Of a stretch of 64,000 nt of DNA, positions 29,534 through 38,997 are shown one piece after another. Below the pieces are notes generated by a model. It had not been told where the DNA came from and did not search any database. It worked only from the letters and a program-made list of their open reading frames with translations. The first letter of the stretch is position 1, and the number at the start of each line of letters is the position of its first letter. A program made the translations under genes and the position numbers. This DNA is from Ktedonobacteraceae bacterium (lineage in GTDB: Bacteria > Chloroflexota > Ktedonobacteria > Ktedonobacterales > Ktedonobacteraceae), in contig DASRBN010000041.1 of assembly GCA_035653615.1 (NCBI GenBank), forward strand, positions 59,624-123,623, in the 5' to 3' direction.

Positions 29534-30673
29534 ATCTTCAGGGATAGGAATCGGAGAAATGTTCAGATTGCCGTAGTGATTCGTGGCATAGACGGGTGAT
29601 TGCATGGCAGCAGCGAATGCATTTTGCGCTGCCGGTGAAGATTCAATCCTCCAATCCCTCTCTTTATCGGTGTTAAACCAGACGAAGGCTTTGATACTGG
29701 GATAATTATGCGGCAACTGAACGGTGAAGGCATCGGTGATCCAGGCTGCTTTATTGCCCGATTGCTCCTGAGAGGCCATTTCAGCAATCATAATTGGTTT
29801 GGTCGTGAAGCTGGTGAGCGAGGTATAGCATCCTTTCACATCAACAGTAAATGTCTGCCACGTGCCCTCGGTGCCGTTATATGCATCCATGCCAACCCAG
29901 TCCACGTAGGCATCTCCAGGATAGAGTTCCTTGAGCAGGCTGGTCTGATTATCAAAGGCGTAGGGTGCCCAGACCCAGCTAACATTGGTTGCGCCTACAG
30001 ATGTAAAGATATCATGGACATGACGCCACATTTTTACAAATAGCCCTGCCTGGTTGCCATTTTTCTGTTCTGACCACGGCTGCCACTGGCCGTTCATCTC
30101 ATGGGCGAACCGCAAGAAAAAAGGATGACCCCATGCTTTGGCCGCCTCAGCCCATTGCCTGATATAGCTATCGAACTCCCCACCAATAATACGTTCTAAG
30201 GAATGGGTATTAATCGTTTTACCAGACACGGTCGTATACTGGCTGGTATCAGGAAGATGTGGTGTCCACGTGACCACCGGAATGGAGCCGCGGCTGCGCG
30301 TCGTATTCATCCAACTCACGTTAAAAGCGGCAGAGTTATAGGTATTATCCCACCTCTGAAACCACATATAGAGCGCCACACGTTTTTTTGCATCATGTTC
30401 GAATGTATCAAGCGTGGCAAAATCCGGCAGGCCACTACCGGCGGGGCCAACATGCACGAACGCACCATAGTAGATCGAGGGCGACTGAAGTTTGGGAATC
30501 GGTGTACTCGTTTTCATCATCGTGGGCGAAGGCGAAGGCGAAGGCGCTTTGGGAATCGAAGCGCCGGTTTGCATACACGAAGTCAAAAGCAGTGAGATGA
30601 TGGACAAGACTGGAAGTATGAAATGAAAACCACGTGGACATAGCATATGCCCCAACATCGTTCTCATGCGCAT
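29501..30673 (-). CDS. GH26-like glycoside hydrolase lipoprotein (putative mannanase)
   Basis: About 390 residues. A lipoprotein signal peptide ends in LLLTSC, followed by a Pro/Ser/Thr linker. The catalytic TIM barrel shows FAHEMNGQWQPWSEQ, where the Glu of HEMNG is the expected acid/base of family GH26, and IMIAEMASQE with a Glu as candidate nucleophile. It probably cleaves beta-mannan or a related glycan outside the cell. The start at 30673 is a guess among several in-frame ATGs. The last residues (GSDSSLRSE) are encoded by the REP-like inverted repeat. Confidence 0.8.
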   Translation of the reverse strand: MRMRTMLGHMLCPRGFHFILPVLSIISLLLTSCMQTGASIPKAPSPSPSPTMMKTSTPIPKLQSPSIYYGAFVHVGPAGSGLPDFATLDTFEHDAKKRVALYMWFQRWDNTYNSAAFNVSWMNTTRSRGSIPVVTWTPHLPDTSQYTTVSGKTINTHSLERIIGGEFDSYIRQWAEAAKAWGHPFFLRFAHEMNGQWQPWSEQKNGNQAGLFVKMWRHVHDIFTSVGATNVSWVWAPYAFDNQTSLLKELYPGDAYVDWVGMDAYNGTEGTWQTFTVDVKGCYTSLTSFTTKPIMIAEMASQEQSGNKAAWITDAFTVQLPHNYPSIKAFVWFNTDKERDWRIESSPAAQNAFAAAMQSPVYATNHYGNLNISPIPIPEDAGSDSSLRSE

Positions 30674-30847
30674 ACCAGACTTTGCCCCCAAAAGTTCAGG
30701 AAAGAGCAGGGAAGTGATTACCCACACCTGAAACGACTTCACAATTTAGCTTCTCTTGCTGATAAAACGCCTGGAGAACTAAATTGTAACAAGCTACTTC
30801 ACTTCAGGTCTAACAGACTAGAATTATGGGTAATCACCGGCTTCCTT

Positions 30848-32140
30848 TTAGCTATACTTCATCTCGAGGTAGCGCCCGCGCAGCGCATTGACCTGCGATT
30901 TCACATTTTTCCCACGGATGGCATCGTGCATCAGTTGAGCAAGTTCGCCCATAGCGCGTTCATCCATGCCAAAGCGCGTCATCTCCTGCACGCCGATGCG
31001 CAGTCCAGAAGGATTGCGCGGGTCAGTATCACCGGGAACCATATTGTAGTTCACAATGATATCGTTCGCTTCCAGGCGTTTGGCGACCTCGACGCCGCCC
31101 CCCTGCTGCGCGACATTCACGGCAATCATATGGCTCCTGGTATAGCCAGAATCACGCGCCTCGACCGCTGTTCCGAGTTCATCGAGGCTACGACCAAGGG
31201 CCTGAGCATTGCGTACAATTTGCGAGGCATATTCACGCCCGTACTTTTTCATTTCGCGTGTAGCTACAACCAGGGCCGGTAGGGTATTGAGGTGATGGTT
31301 GCTGGACGAGCCGGGAAAGACGCCGCGATCGGCAGCAGGCCAGTATTTCTTTTCGCCTTCCGCATCCAGGTTGCCCAGAATGATGCCGCGCTGCGGGCCT
31401 GGGAATGTCTTATGGGTGCTGCCCGTCATCCAGGTCGCGCCCTCATGCAACGGGGACTGAAATTCACCGCCCGCGATCAATCCAAGAACGTGCGCGCCGT
31501 CATAGAGCAAGGGAATATCTTTCGTCTTACAAAAGGCGGCAACCTCGGAAACCGGCTCGGGGAAGAGGAAGAGGCTCTTGCCCATGACGACAAGCTGTGG
31601 CGCTACCTGGTCGATCAACTCGATGGTTTTCTGAGCATCAACATGATAATGATCGGGGGTCAAGGGCAAATAATGCAGGTGGATGGAATTTGAACCACCA
31701 AGTTTGAGCGATTGGCCGCGGCTCTGAATGCGCCTGCCAAAGACACCCACCGGCCCATGACTGATATGCCCACCAGCATCGGTCGAGTTGGCGACGACGG
31801 TATCACCGCCGCGCAGCCATGCCAGCGCTATAGCGGTGTTGGCCGCATTGCCGCTGATGGGACGTACATCGGCCTGCTTCACGTCAAAAAGATCAAGAAT
31901 CTCGCGTGTCGCCATGCGCTCGATCTCATCAATGTAGCGCGTCCCCTGATAATAACGATTGATTTTATCGCCCTCATTGGGATGCCCTTCGGCGTAGCGG
32001 CCCATAAAGTCGGAAACCTGGACGCGGCGCACGGCCTCGCTAGGAGTGTTCTCGCTGGCAATCAAATTGATGGCCTGCGTCTGTCGCCAGGTATTTTCGC
32101 GTGCGATGATATCTTCGATGTCGCTGATATCTACTGTCAT
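30848..32140 (-). CDS. glyA: Serine hydroxymethyltransferase-type PLP enzyme
   Basis: 430 residues, fold-type I PLP enzyme. The SHMT start NLIASENTPSEAVRRV, the RYAEGHPNEGDKINRYYQG region and the PLP lysine motif TGSTHKTFPGPQRG are seen. It interconverts serine and glycine, loading a C1 unit on tetrahydrofolate or a related pterin. The sequence differs from E. coli GlyA and looks closer to archaeal-type SHMTs. The ATG at 32140 follows GGAG by 6 bases; the ATG at 32152 is less well placed. Confidence 0.88.
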   Translation of the reverse strand: MTVDISDIEDIIARENTWRQTQAINLIASENTPSEAVRRVQVSDFMGRYAEGHPNEGDKINRYYQGTRYIDEIERMATREILDLFDVKQADVRPISGNAANTAIALAWLRGGDTVVANSTDAGGHISHGPVGVFGRRIQSRGQSLKLGGSNSIHLHYLPLTPDHYHVDAQKTIELIDQVAPQLVVMGKSLFLFPEPVSEVAAFCKTKDIPLLYDGAHVLGLIAGGEFQSPLHEGATWMTGSTHKTFPGPQRGIILGNLDAEGEKKYWPAADRGVFPGSSSNHHLNTLPALVVATREMKKYGREYASQIVRNAQALGRSLDELGTAVEARDSGYTRSHMIAVNVAQQGGGVEVAKRLEANDIIVNYNMVPGDTDPRNPSGLRIGVQEMTRFGMDERAMGELAQLMHDAIRGKNVKSQVNALRGRYLEMKYS

Positions 32141-32348
32141 AGTTCGCTCCATTACACTGTTAAGGCGTTGATCAAATAGGTATTTTCAGTATACCAGCAG
32201 CGAGGATTAACAACAAGAGAAAAGAGCAAGAGATAATACTCTACCATTATCTTTTGATATGAGAAGAGGTATAGTGAGCACAGAAGAATGACAACGGCTG
32301 TGCTCGTTCAGTAGTTTCATACACAATGAGAAGAGGCAGGTATTTTCT

Positions 32349-32993
32349 ATGGCAACCAACCCGAAATCAGCAGGATCAGCCTGGAACTGGCCGCGCAGGG
32401 GTGGAGCAATGCCAGAGACAGCGTTTCACGAACTCGAACAACTCTCGCCTGATCGCAGATATGAATATCTCGATGGCATGGCCTATCTCATGAGTGGAGA
32501 CAGCGTTGCCCATCATCGCATCACCTGCAATATTGGTTATGCCCTGGATGTCCGGCTTCGTTCAGGACCTTGTCGAGCTTTCGGGGTGGATGTACAGGTA
32601 CTTCTGGGGACGAAAAAAAATAACAAGAAACACTATGCCTACCCTGATGCAACTGTTTCTTGCAGCACTGGTGATCGGCGTCCAGAAAACACCCTGATTG
32701 AATCACCGCGAGTTGTTTTTGAAATATTATCACCCAGTACTGAGGCTCGTGACCGCGGCGTGAAGTTCAAAGCCTACCAGGCATGTCCAACGATACATGA
32801 AATAGTGCTGGTAAGCCAGTTCGCGCCATATGTAGAAATATGGCAGCGCGACGATCAGGACAGCGATATCTGGCACTATCGCCATTACGGTCCCGGTGAG
32901 GTCGTTGAGATCAACAGCATCGATGCACGGATTGATATCGCCGACATCTATCAAGGCCTGGATTTCGAGGAAGCCGAGCCAGGAGAAGAGTAG
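32349..32993 (+). CDS. Uma2-family (DUF820) putative endonuclease
   Basis: 214 residues. The Uma2 pattern is clear: FHELEQLSPDRRYEYLDGMAYLMSG region, YPDATVSC (Asp), and VVFEILSPSTEARDRGVKFKAY with the E-x-LSPST and Lys of a PD-(D/E)xK-like site. These genes are common and often multicopy in Ktedonobacteria and Cyanobacteria; the biological role is unknown. AAGAGGCAGG precedes the ATG. Confidence 0.88.
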   Translation: MATNPKSAGSAWNWPRRGGAMPETAFHELEQLSPDRRYEYLDGMAYLMSGDSVAHHRITCNIGYALDVRLRSGPCRAFGVDVQVLLGTKKNNKKHYAYPDATVSCSTGDRRPENTLIESPRVVFEILSPSTEARDRGVKFKAYQACPTIHEIVLVSQFAPYVEIWQRDDQDSDIWHYRHYGPGEVVEINSIDARIDIADIYQGLDFEEAEPGEE

Positions 32994-32995
32994 AA

Positions 32996-33026
32996 GGAGC
33001 GATACATTTTCATCCTGCATCGCTCC
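32996..33026. terminator. Hairpin between Uma2-like and GH5 genes
   Basis: 8-bp inverted repeat ggagcgat / atcgctcc with a 15-nt loop just after the Uma2-like stop, before the convergent GH5 stop. Confidence 0.45.
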
Positions 33027-33077
33027 CATTATTTACCTGCGCCGCCAATTGTCACCGAAGAACAACGAAAACCTCGT

Positions 33078-34406
33078 TCACTTCGATGTTGGCCATTGAT
33101 AGGCGTTTTGAATCGCAGTAGCGCTTCCAGAGGAATTGCTGGAGCTAAATTGTGGCTTATCCAACAAGGGCCACTGGTAGGCGCTCAACACATTGACCTT
33201 GCTCTGATTAATCGTGGTCCAGTCGTTGTTGAGGATGCCGCCAGTATCCCCTGAGTCCGCATTCCACGCCCAGTAGGTGTAGCTGATGTTGTTCTTTTTC
33301 AGGAATGATACCAGCGTGCGTTGCCACATACCCTCGATATCCTGGCCCATCGATGGCCCGCCGAACTCCCCCATCAACAGTGGGGCCGTCCCATCCTGTT
33401 GCAGATAGGCCCAATATTTCTTCCAGATGGGCGGCAGCGTGTATGCCAGATCTGCCGGTTTGGAGACACGGAACCACGACTGCTTATAGACACTGGGACC
33501 ATAATCATGGGCCGAATAGACCAGTTTGCCCGGTTCTGACAGGCGCACGGGATATTTCGTCGCCCCTTCCAGGTTTCCACCCCACCAGTAGGAATCGCCT
33601 TGATAGACATCGATTCCCTCGACGATAATGAGCCACTGTGGATTGACGGCGAGAATGGCATTGCCAGCCTTTTCTGCCGCCAGGCGCCAATCGGTAGTGG
33701 GATTGCCACTACCCCAGGTAGCCGGGCTATGCGGCTCGTTGTCCAGGTCCGCTCCGATGATGGTCGTGTTTCCCTGATAGTGTTTTGCCAGCATCACCCA
33801 GTCCTGAATCCACCGCGCCTGAGACACCTGATTGGTGTACCACAAGGCAGTTCGCTGGTCGGCAGTGGGATCATGACGATCCAGGATGACCTTCAAGCCA
33901 ACAGTATGAGCGCCCTCTATAATCTTATCCATGAGTGCCAGACCCTGAATGCCCTTGAGATCAGGGTTCAGTTGGTAGTTGATTCCCTGTGGCTGGCTGC
34001 CCGGATCGAAGAGCTGATCGGTGAAAGGCAGGCGAAGCGTGTTGAAGCCCGCCTGGACCATCTGCTTGAGCATATCTTGCCAGTTGCGCATCCCTAAGCC
34101 ATGCGGGGCAAAACTACTGGTCTCAAAGCCAAACCAGTTGACGCCGGTGAGCGTGACCTGGCAGCCCGAGGAGGCATCCACCAGTTCACTGTGAAAGGTT
34201 TTGAGGAAACCTACCTGATAACCTGCCCGGCACGGCCCGGGGGCCTTCTTTGTAACAGGAGTAGAAGTTTTTGTTGCAGGAGTATGAGAGGCTTTTTTCA
34301 AAACGGTAGTAGCAGTAGGCGCACAAGCAGTCAGGATCAGTGTTCCCAAAATCAAGAGAGGCAATATTCTCCTCGCCTGAGTACCTGCTATGCGGGGACG
34401 TCTCAT
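33078..34406 (-). CDS. GH5 family cellulase-like lipoprotein, copy 1
   Basis: 442 residues. The lipoprotein signal ends in LILTAC, followed by a Thr/Lys/Pro linker. The GH5 barrel has LTGVNWFGFET near the start, IIGADLDNEPHSPATWG with the acid/base Glu of NEP, YSAHDYGPSVY, and LLMGEFGGPSMG with the nucleophile Glu. It is expected to be an endo-beta-glucanase acting at the cell surface. The gene at 36938-38245 is a close paralogue. AGGAAGAG precedes the ATG. Confidence 0.92.
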   Translation of the reverse strand: MRRPRIAGTQARRILPLLILGTLILTACAPTATTVLKKASHTPATKTSTPVTKKAPGPCRAGYQVGFLKTFHSELVDASSGCQVTLTGVNWFGFETSSFAPHGLGMRNWQDMLKQMVQAGFNTLRLPFTDQLFDPGSQPQGINYQLNPDLKGIQGLALMDKIIEGAHTVGLKVILDRHDPTADQRTALWYTNQVSQARWIQDWVMLAKHYQGNTTIIGADLDNEPHSPATWGSGNPTTDWRLAAEKAGNAILAVNPQWLIIVEGIDVYQGDSYWWGGNLEGATKYPVRLSEPGKLVYSAHDYGPSVYKQSWFRVSKPADLAYTLPPIWKKYWAYLQQDGTAPLLMGEFGGPSMGQDIEGMWQRTLVSFLKKNNISYTYWAWNADSGDTGGILNNDWTTINQSKVNVLSAYQWPLLDKPQFSSSNSSGSATAIQNAYQWPTSK

Positions 34407-34779
34407 ATGACTCTTCCTTTCAATACGATTTCAATATCATATAGAAGTAATAGGGGCTTCCAGGTGCCTGGAAGACCATTTAGACAATCACAAGTATACA
34501 CAGTTTTATCTCTGGCATACCTGGAAAACGCCTTATTAGCTCAAGGCTAGAATCTCAAGAGCATGAGGATAGATAGCTGTTGATATTGCTAAGATACATG
34601 TACAATCAGTGTATGAGATATATATCTAGAAGCAAGCTAGTGATTTAAGCTTGCTCAGTTTTCCAGGCGCCCGATTCTCCTCGACCTCTCGTTCAGGAGG
34701 AAAGTTGTGTGCCTTTCCGTCAGAAAAGCGTTGACGATGCCTGGCAAACAACTATTGTAAGCCATATTTGTGGAGATTC
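34407..34779. other. Divergent intergenic region, 373 bp
   Basis: Separates the GH5 gene (minus) from the kinase gene (plus), and must hold both promoters. No gene, RNA or clear operator was seen. Confidence 0.5.
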
Positions 34780-36771
34780 ATGAGATATTGTTTACATCCT
34801 AAAAATCCACACGAGAATAGAGAGCCAATTATTTCATCATCAGGCAGCTCCAATATGGCTCCATCCGGCGCCTCCACGCGCCTGATGCCGGTCGCTGTAG
34901 GAGAACATGTGACCTGCCAGGTCTGTAAATATTTACTACAAGGAGCGCTGCTCGGTGATTGTCGTGTGATCAGGTGGATCGGCTCCGGTACCTTTGGCGA
35001 TGTATATGAGGCTGAACAACTGCCGCCATTAAACAGGCGAGTGGCAATTAAGGTTATGCACGAATGTGTTGCTGAGGGTACATCGACCGACCTCTTTGCG
35101 CGCGAAGTGAGTACAATCGCCGTCCTGGATCACCCGAACATTTTGCCGGTCTTGCGCGTAGGGATGATCGAGGATGGGCGCTGCTATCTTGTGATGAAGT
35201 TTGCGGCACACGGTTCTCTGCAAAATTATTGCCGGTCGACTTCCCAGGATAGGTCCATCCTACCGGCGGCCCTGCCTGTCGAGATGCCGGTTTTCTGCCA
35301 GAGTAGTATCTCCCGGGAAACCATAGCGATGCCGGAGGTAGATGAGCAGTTTGCGGTAGAACTCGGGCAAGATGAAGCAGCAGGTACATCCATAGTGTCA
35401 AACCCTGGCAAGCCATCCGTGATGACCCCTCAGCAATTATTGCCCTATGTAGAGGGTGCCGCGGCTGCCCTGCAATATGCACATGAACACGGGATCATTC
35501 ACCTGGATGTGAAACCGGCTAATTTATTGCTGGATAGCGAAAATCGCATCATGCTGGCCGATTTTGGTGCCTCAACGTTCTTAGAGGGTTGTACGCATGC
35601 CTCGTTGCATACCTACGTAGGCACCCCTCTCTATACGGCTCCAGAGCAATGGCTGGAGCAGCCACGCGCCGCCAGCGACCAATATGCGTTGGCGGTAACC
35701 TGCTACCAGTTGCTCACAGGGCGCCCTCCTTTCACAGGTAGCTTGTATGCGATCATGCTTGGTCACCTGCAAACGTCGCCGCCTTCTTTCCGTGAGTTTA
35801 ACCCACTCATCCCTCCACAAGTCGAGGCTGTGATCCTGCGCGCGCTTGTGAAGGAACCCGCTGAACGTTACGAGGACATGCTCACCTTCGCACGCGCATA
35901 CCGGGAAGCGCTGGAGGATGCTACCAGAGCACAAACAGATGCTGAAGAACCGAAGCCGAGCCGGGCGCCTATGATCAGGAGTACACCGAGGCGCGCAAAA
36001 AGAGGGAGAAAACTGGCGCCGATCATAGTGCCGGTATTATTGCTGCTTCTACTTCTATTGGGGAGTGCTCTGGGATGTATGCGAGTTACAAATCCCTGTT
36101 TTTTAGGTATCTGCCCTGCTATGCGATTAAGCAATAACGAGGTAAACATTATCAATGATGCGACGCAGGTGGTGAAAATCAGCAATCCGGGTTCAGCCAA
36201 CCTGCAGTGGCAGGCAACTCAACTAAATAATTTCTCATGGCTGGCAGTTTCACCGGTAAGAGGAATAGTCGCGCCGGATAAAACAGGTTCGTTCACCCTG
36301 ACAACGCATACAGCCGGTTTGCAGAATGGTCAATACATTGACATCGTGCGTGTAACGGGCAGGAATGTGGCGGCGCAGGATGTACAGGTGATATTGAGCG
36401 TGCAAAATGGCTTAAGCCAGGTTGCGGTAACGAGTACAGGGCTTAGATTTCTGTGCGAGCAGGGCAGTTTACGACCCTCGTCTCAGATCATAACGATCAC
36501 GAACAAAAGTGGGCATCGGCTGGATTTCTATACAAGGTACAATGAAAATAGCTGGTTACAGGTAACGCCAGGTCAGGGCAGCCTGGATGATGGAAACTCT
36601 ATTGATTTGAAGGTCAATGTGGTCATTGTCCAATCTCTGAACCCCTCTACCAATCTGGCAACAGTCTCAGTCATTGGCAAACTGGATAATCAACCAGAAC
36701 CGGCGCTTCTGCAGTCTTACGATTTTACTCTGACTGTGGCTCAACCACCCGGAGGAGCGACGACTGCGTAA
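34780..36771 (+). CDS. Receptor-like Ser/Thr protein kinase with extracellular Ig-like domains
   Basis: 663 residues. The kinase has the glycine loop IGSGTFGDVY, VAIKVM, the catalytic loop HLDVKPANLLL (Asp in place, with Leu where Arg is usual), DFGAS and the APE-like TAPEQW. An unusual Pro/Ser/Glu-rich insert of about 60 residues lies between the hinge (MKFAAHGSLQNYC) and helix E. One membrane helix (PIIVPVLLLLLLLLGSALGC) near residues 405-425 is followed by two Ig/BACON-like repeats (WLAVSPVRGIVAPDKTGSF and WLQVTPGQGSLDDG). The ligand is unknown; the two flanking GH5 genes suggest glycan sensing. Confidence 0.9.
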   Translation: MRYCLHPKNPHENREPIISSSGSSNMAPSGASTRLMPVAVGEHVTCQVCKYLLQGALLGDCRVIRWIGSGTFGDVYEAEQLPPLNRRVAIKVMHECVAEGTSTDLFAREVSTIAVLDHPNILPVLRVGMIEDGRCYLVMKFAAHGSLQNYCRSTSQDRSILPAALPVEMPVFCQSSISRETIAMPEVDEQFAVELGQDEAAGTSIVSNPGKPSVMTPQQLLPYVEGAAAALQYAHEHGIIHLDVKPANLLLDSENRIMLADFGASTFLEGCTHASLHTYVGTPLYTAPEQWLEQPRAASDQYALAVTCYQLLTGRPPFTGSLYAIMLGHLQTSPPSFREFNPLIPPQVEAVILRALVKEPAERYEDMLTFARAYREALEDATRAQTDAEEPKPSRAPMIRSTPRRAKRGRKLAPIIVPVLLLLLLLLGSALGCMRVTNPCFLGICPAMRLSNNEVNIINDATQVVKISNPGSANLQWQATQLNNFSWLAVSPVRGIVAPDKTGSFTLTTHTAGLQNGQYIDIVRVTGRNVAAQDVQVILSVQNGLSQVAVTSTGLRFLCEQGSLRPSSQIITITNKSGHRLDFYTRYNENSWLQVTPGQGSLDDGNSIDLKVNVVIVQSLNPSTNLATVSVIGKLDNQPEPALLQSYDFTLTVAQPPGGATTA

Positions 36772-36818
36772 TGCCTTTACTACGTTTGCAACACCAACCC
36801 TGACTCAAGGGCGACCAC

Positions 36819-36915
36819 GTCATGCTGAGCGCAGGAGCCGAATCCCTGGGGCCATGGGTGCAGATTCTTCCCCGTTCGCTCCACTCAGGGATTCGGCTCC
36901 TGCGCTCAGCATGAC
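36819..36915. repeat. Inverted repeat between kinase and GH5 copy 2
   Basis: Two 30-bp arms (36819-36848, gtcatgctgagcgcagg..., and 36886-36915) are exact reverse complements around a 37-nt loop. The sequence is related to, but distinct from, the REP-like repeats at 4118, 6635 and 29449. It lies between convergent genes. Confidence 0.85.
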
Positions 36916-36937
36916 AGGGCCTGAACCACTCCGTTTC

Positions 36938-38245
36938 CTACGACAGCGGCCACTGATAGGCGTTCTGAATTGCGCTAGCATTTCCGCAGGGATTGCTTGA
37001 GCTTGGGGATTGCGGCTTATCCAGTAGAGGCCATTGATAGGCCTTTAACACATTGACCTTGCTCTGATTAATCGTGGTCCAGTCGTTGTTGAGGATGCCG
37101 CCGGTATCTCCTGAGTTTGGATTCCATGCCCAGTAAGTGTAGCTGATATCGTTCTTTTTGAGGAATGAGACCAGCGTGCGTTGCCACACTCCCTCGGTAT
37201 CCTGGCCCATCGACGGTCCGCCGAACTCCCCTACGAATACGGGGGCAATGCCATCCTGTTGCAAATAGGCCCAATGCTTCTCCCAGACCGCAGGTAGCGT
37301 ATTGACGAGGTCCGATGGCTTGGGAGCCTGGAACCACGGCTGATTGTAGACACTGGGGCCGTAATCATGAGCCGAATAGACCAGCTTGTCCGATTCCGAC
37401 AGGCGCACCGGGTACTTCGCTGCCCCTTCGAGGTTTCCACCCCACCAGTAGGAGTCGTTTTGGTATTGATCGATTCCCTCGACGATAATGAGCCACTGCG
37501 AATTGACGGCGAGAATGGCGTTGCCGGCCTTTTCAGCGGCCATTCGCCAATCGGTGCTGGGGTTGCCATCGCCCCAGGTAGCCGGGCTATGCGGTTCGTT
37601 GTCCAGGTCTGCCCCAATGACGGTCGTGTTTCCTTTATAGTGTTTTGCCAGCATCACCCAGTCCTGGATCCACTGCGCCTGGGACATGTGGTCGGTATAC
37701 CATAACGACGGGCGCTGGTCGGCGGTGGGATCATGACGGTCGAGAATCACCTTCAAGCCATCGTTATGGGCACCCTGGATAATTCGATCCATCAGCGCCA
37801 GTCCTTTCAACCCTTTCAGGTCAGGGTTCAGCTGGTAGTTGATCCCATTCGGCACGCTGCCCGGGTCGAAAAGCTGATTGGTGTATGGCAAGCGAATGGT
37901 GTTAAAGCCGGTCTGGGCAATCTGCTTGAGCATATCTTGCCAGTTGCGCGCCCATAGCCCATGCGGGGCAAAAGTACCGGTCTCAAACCCGAACCAGTTC
38001 ACCCCTGTGAGTGTTACCCGGCATCCTGCTGACGCATCCACCAGTTCACCATGAAAGGTACTGAGGTAACCTGCTTGATAACCACGTGGACAGGCCGCGC
38101 GAACTTCGCCCATCTCAGAAATGGAGCTTTTGGCCGAAACAGGTAAAGTAGTGAAAAGTATCCAGGCAGTCAAAATTACCATTCCCAAATGCAGTGGAGG
38201 CAGCATACTTCTCCACCAGGAACCTACGGTACAGAAACGTCTCAT
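36938..38245 (-). CDS. GH5 family cellulase-like secreted enzyme, copy 2
   Basis: 435 residues, very similar throughout to the product of 33078-34406 (GVNWFGFET, ADLDNEPHSPATWG, GEFGGPSMG all kept), so both catalytic Glu are present. The signal peptide ends in LPVSA-KS without a lipobox Cys, so this copy should be released whereas copy 1 is lipid-anchored. Both end in AIQNAYQWP. The paralogues flank the receptor-like kinase. Confidence 0.92.
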   Translation of the reverse strand: MRRFCTVGSWWRSMLPPLHLGMVILTAWILFTTLPVSAKSSISEMGEVRAACPRGYQAGYLSTFHGELVDASAGCRVTLTGVNWFGFETGTFAPHGLWARNWQDMLKQIAQTGFNTIRLPYTNQLFDPGSVPNGINYQLNPDLKGLKGLALMDRIIQGAHNDGLKVILDRHDPTADQRPSLWYTDHMSQAQWIQDWVMLAKHYKGNTTVIGADLDNEPHSPATWGDGNPSTDWRMAAEKAGNAILAVNSQWLIIVEGIDQYQNDSYWWGGNLEGAAKYPVRLSESDKLVYSAHDYGPSVYNQPWFQAPKPSDLVNTLPAVWEKHWAYLQQDGIAPVFVGEFGGPSMGQDTEGVWQRTLVSFLKKNDISYTYWAWNPNSGDTGGILNNDWTTINQSKVNVLKAYQWPLLDKPQSPSSSNPCGNASAIQNAYQWPLS

Positions 38246-38997
38246 TTCACTCTTCCTTTCCAGGCAATCTAGAAATTGTAAGGGAGATTCCTAATCCGAA
38301 GCTCTGGCTAGATACGAGCATACGTATGTGAAGACATGCTGTTGTCTGTATCCAACCAGGTCTTTTCCAGCACAGGCCGCATTATCTCTGTTTCGATGGC
38401 AACAGTACCTTGTCCTGAGTATGTCAGGAGACGAACAGATCAACCGGTCCTACAGTGCTCATTTTGCGGGAAAATGATTGTTCTTCCAAAAAGCTGATCA
38501 AGTGTGAAGACAAAAGTATCCCAAAAGCCTTTATTTCATGCACCCAGCACCCAACACCGGCTATGACCGAGGCTCCAACAATGAACACACGCTGGTACTC
38601 TGTTGGAATTCACTGCGCTGAGTTCCGTGCTTGATGAAGAAACAGCAAACAGCGCAAGCTTGTGACAAGTATAAACTATTTTACTCCAAGTTTGCTTGGA
38701 AAGTGCCCTTTAATCTCAATACATTCATCTCATGGATGTGAGAATTATGAAAACGAGAGAGCCACCGTTCTTTATATGACTGAGTGCGAATTGGTATTAG
38801 TGTTCCCATTTGTTAATTTCCCGCAACACCCACCACCAATTGCCAGAAAAATACTGCTGCGGACTTAATACATCTTGCGACTTAGAAAAATACACCTTTA
38901 AGACTAATGAAAACAAACCTTGCTGGTATATCCTTTGAGTAGTCGATGATGCGCTTGAATCAGATGTTAAGACTTTCTTTATAGCAAAGGAGAATTT
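38246..38997. other. Gene-free stretch, 752 bp
   Basis: Region before the ABC transporter at the start of the RiPP cluster. Only short, unconvincing frames are present (for example 68 codons at 38662). The promoter of the transporter operon should be here, but no clear -35/-10 pair could be assigned. Confidence 0.5.

Noticed and set aside
38662..38868. 68-codon plus-strand frame before the ABC transporter
   Set aside because: No Shine-Dalgarno site and no protein-like features.
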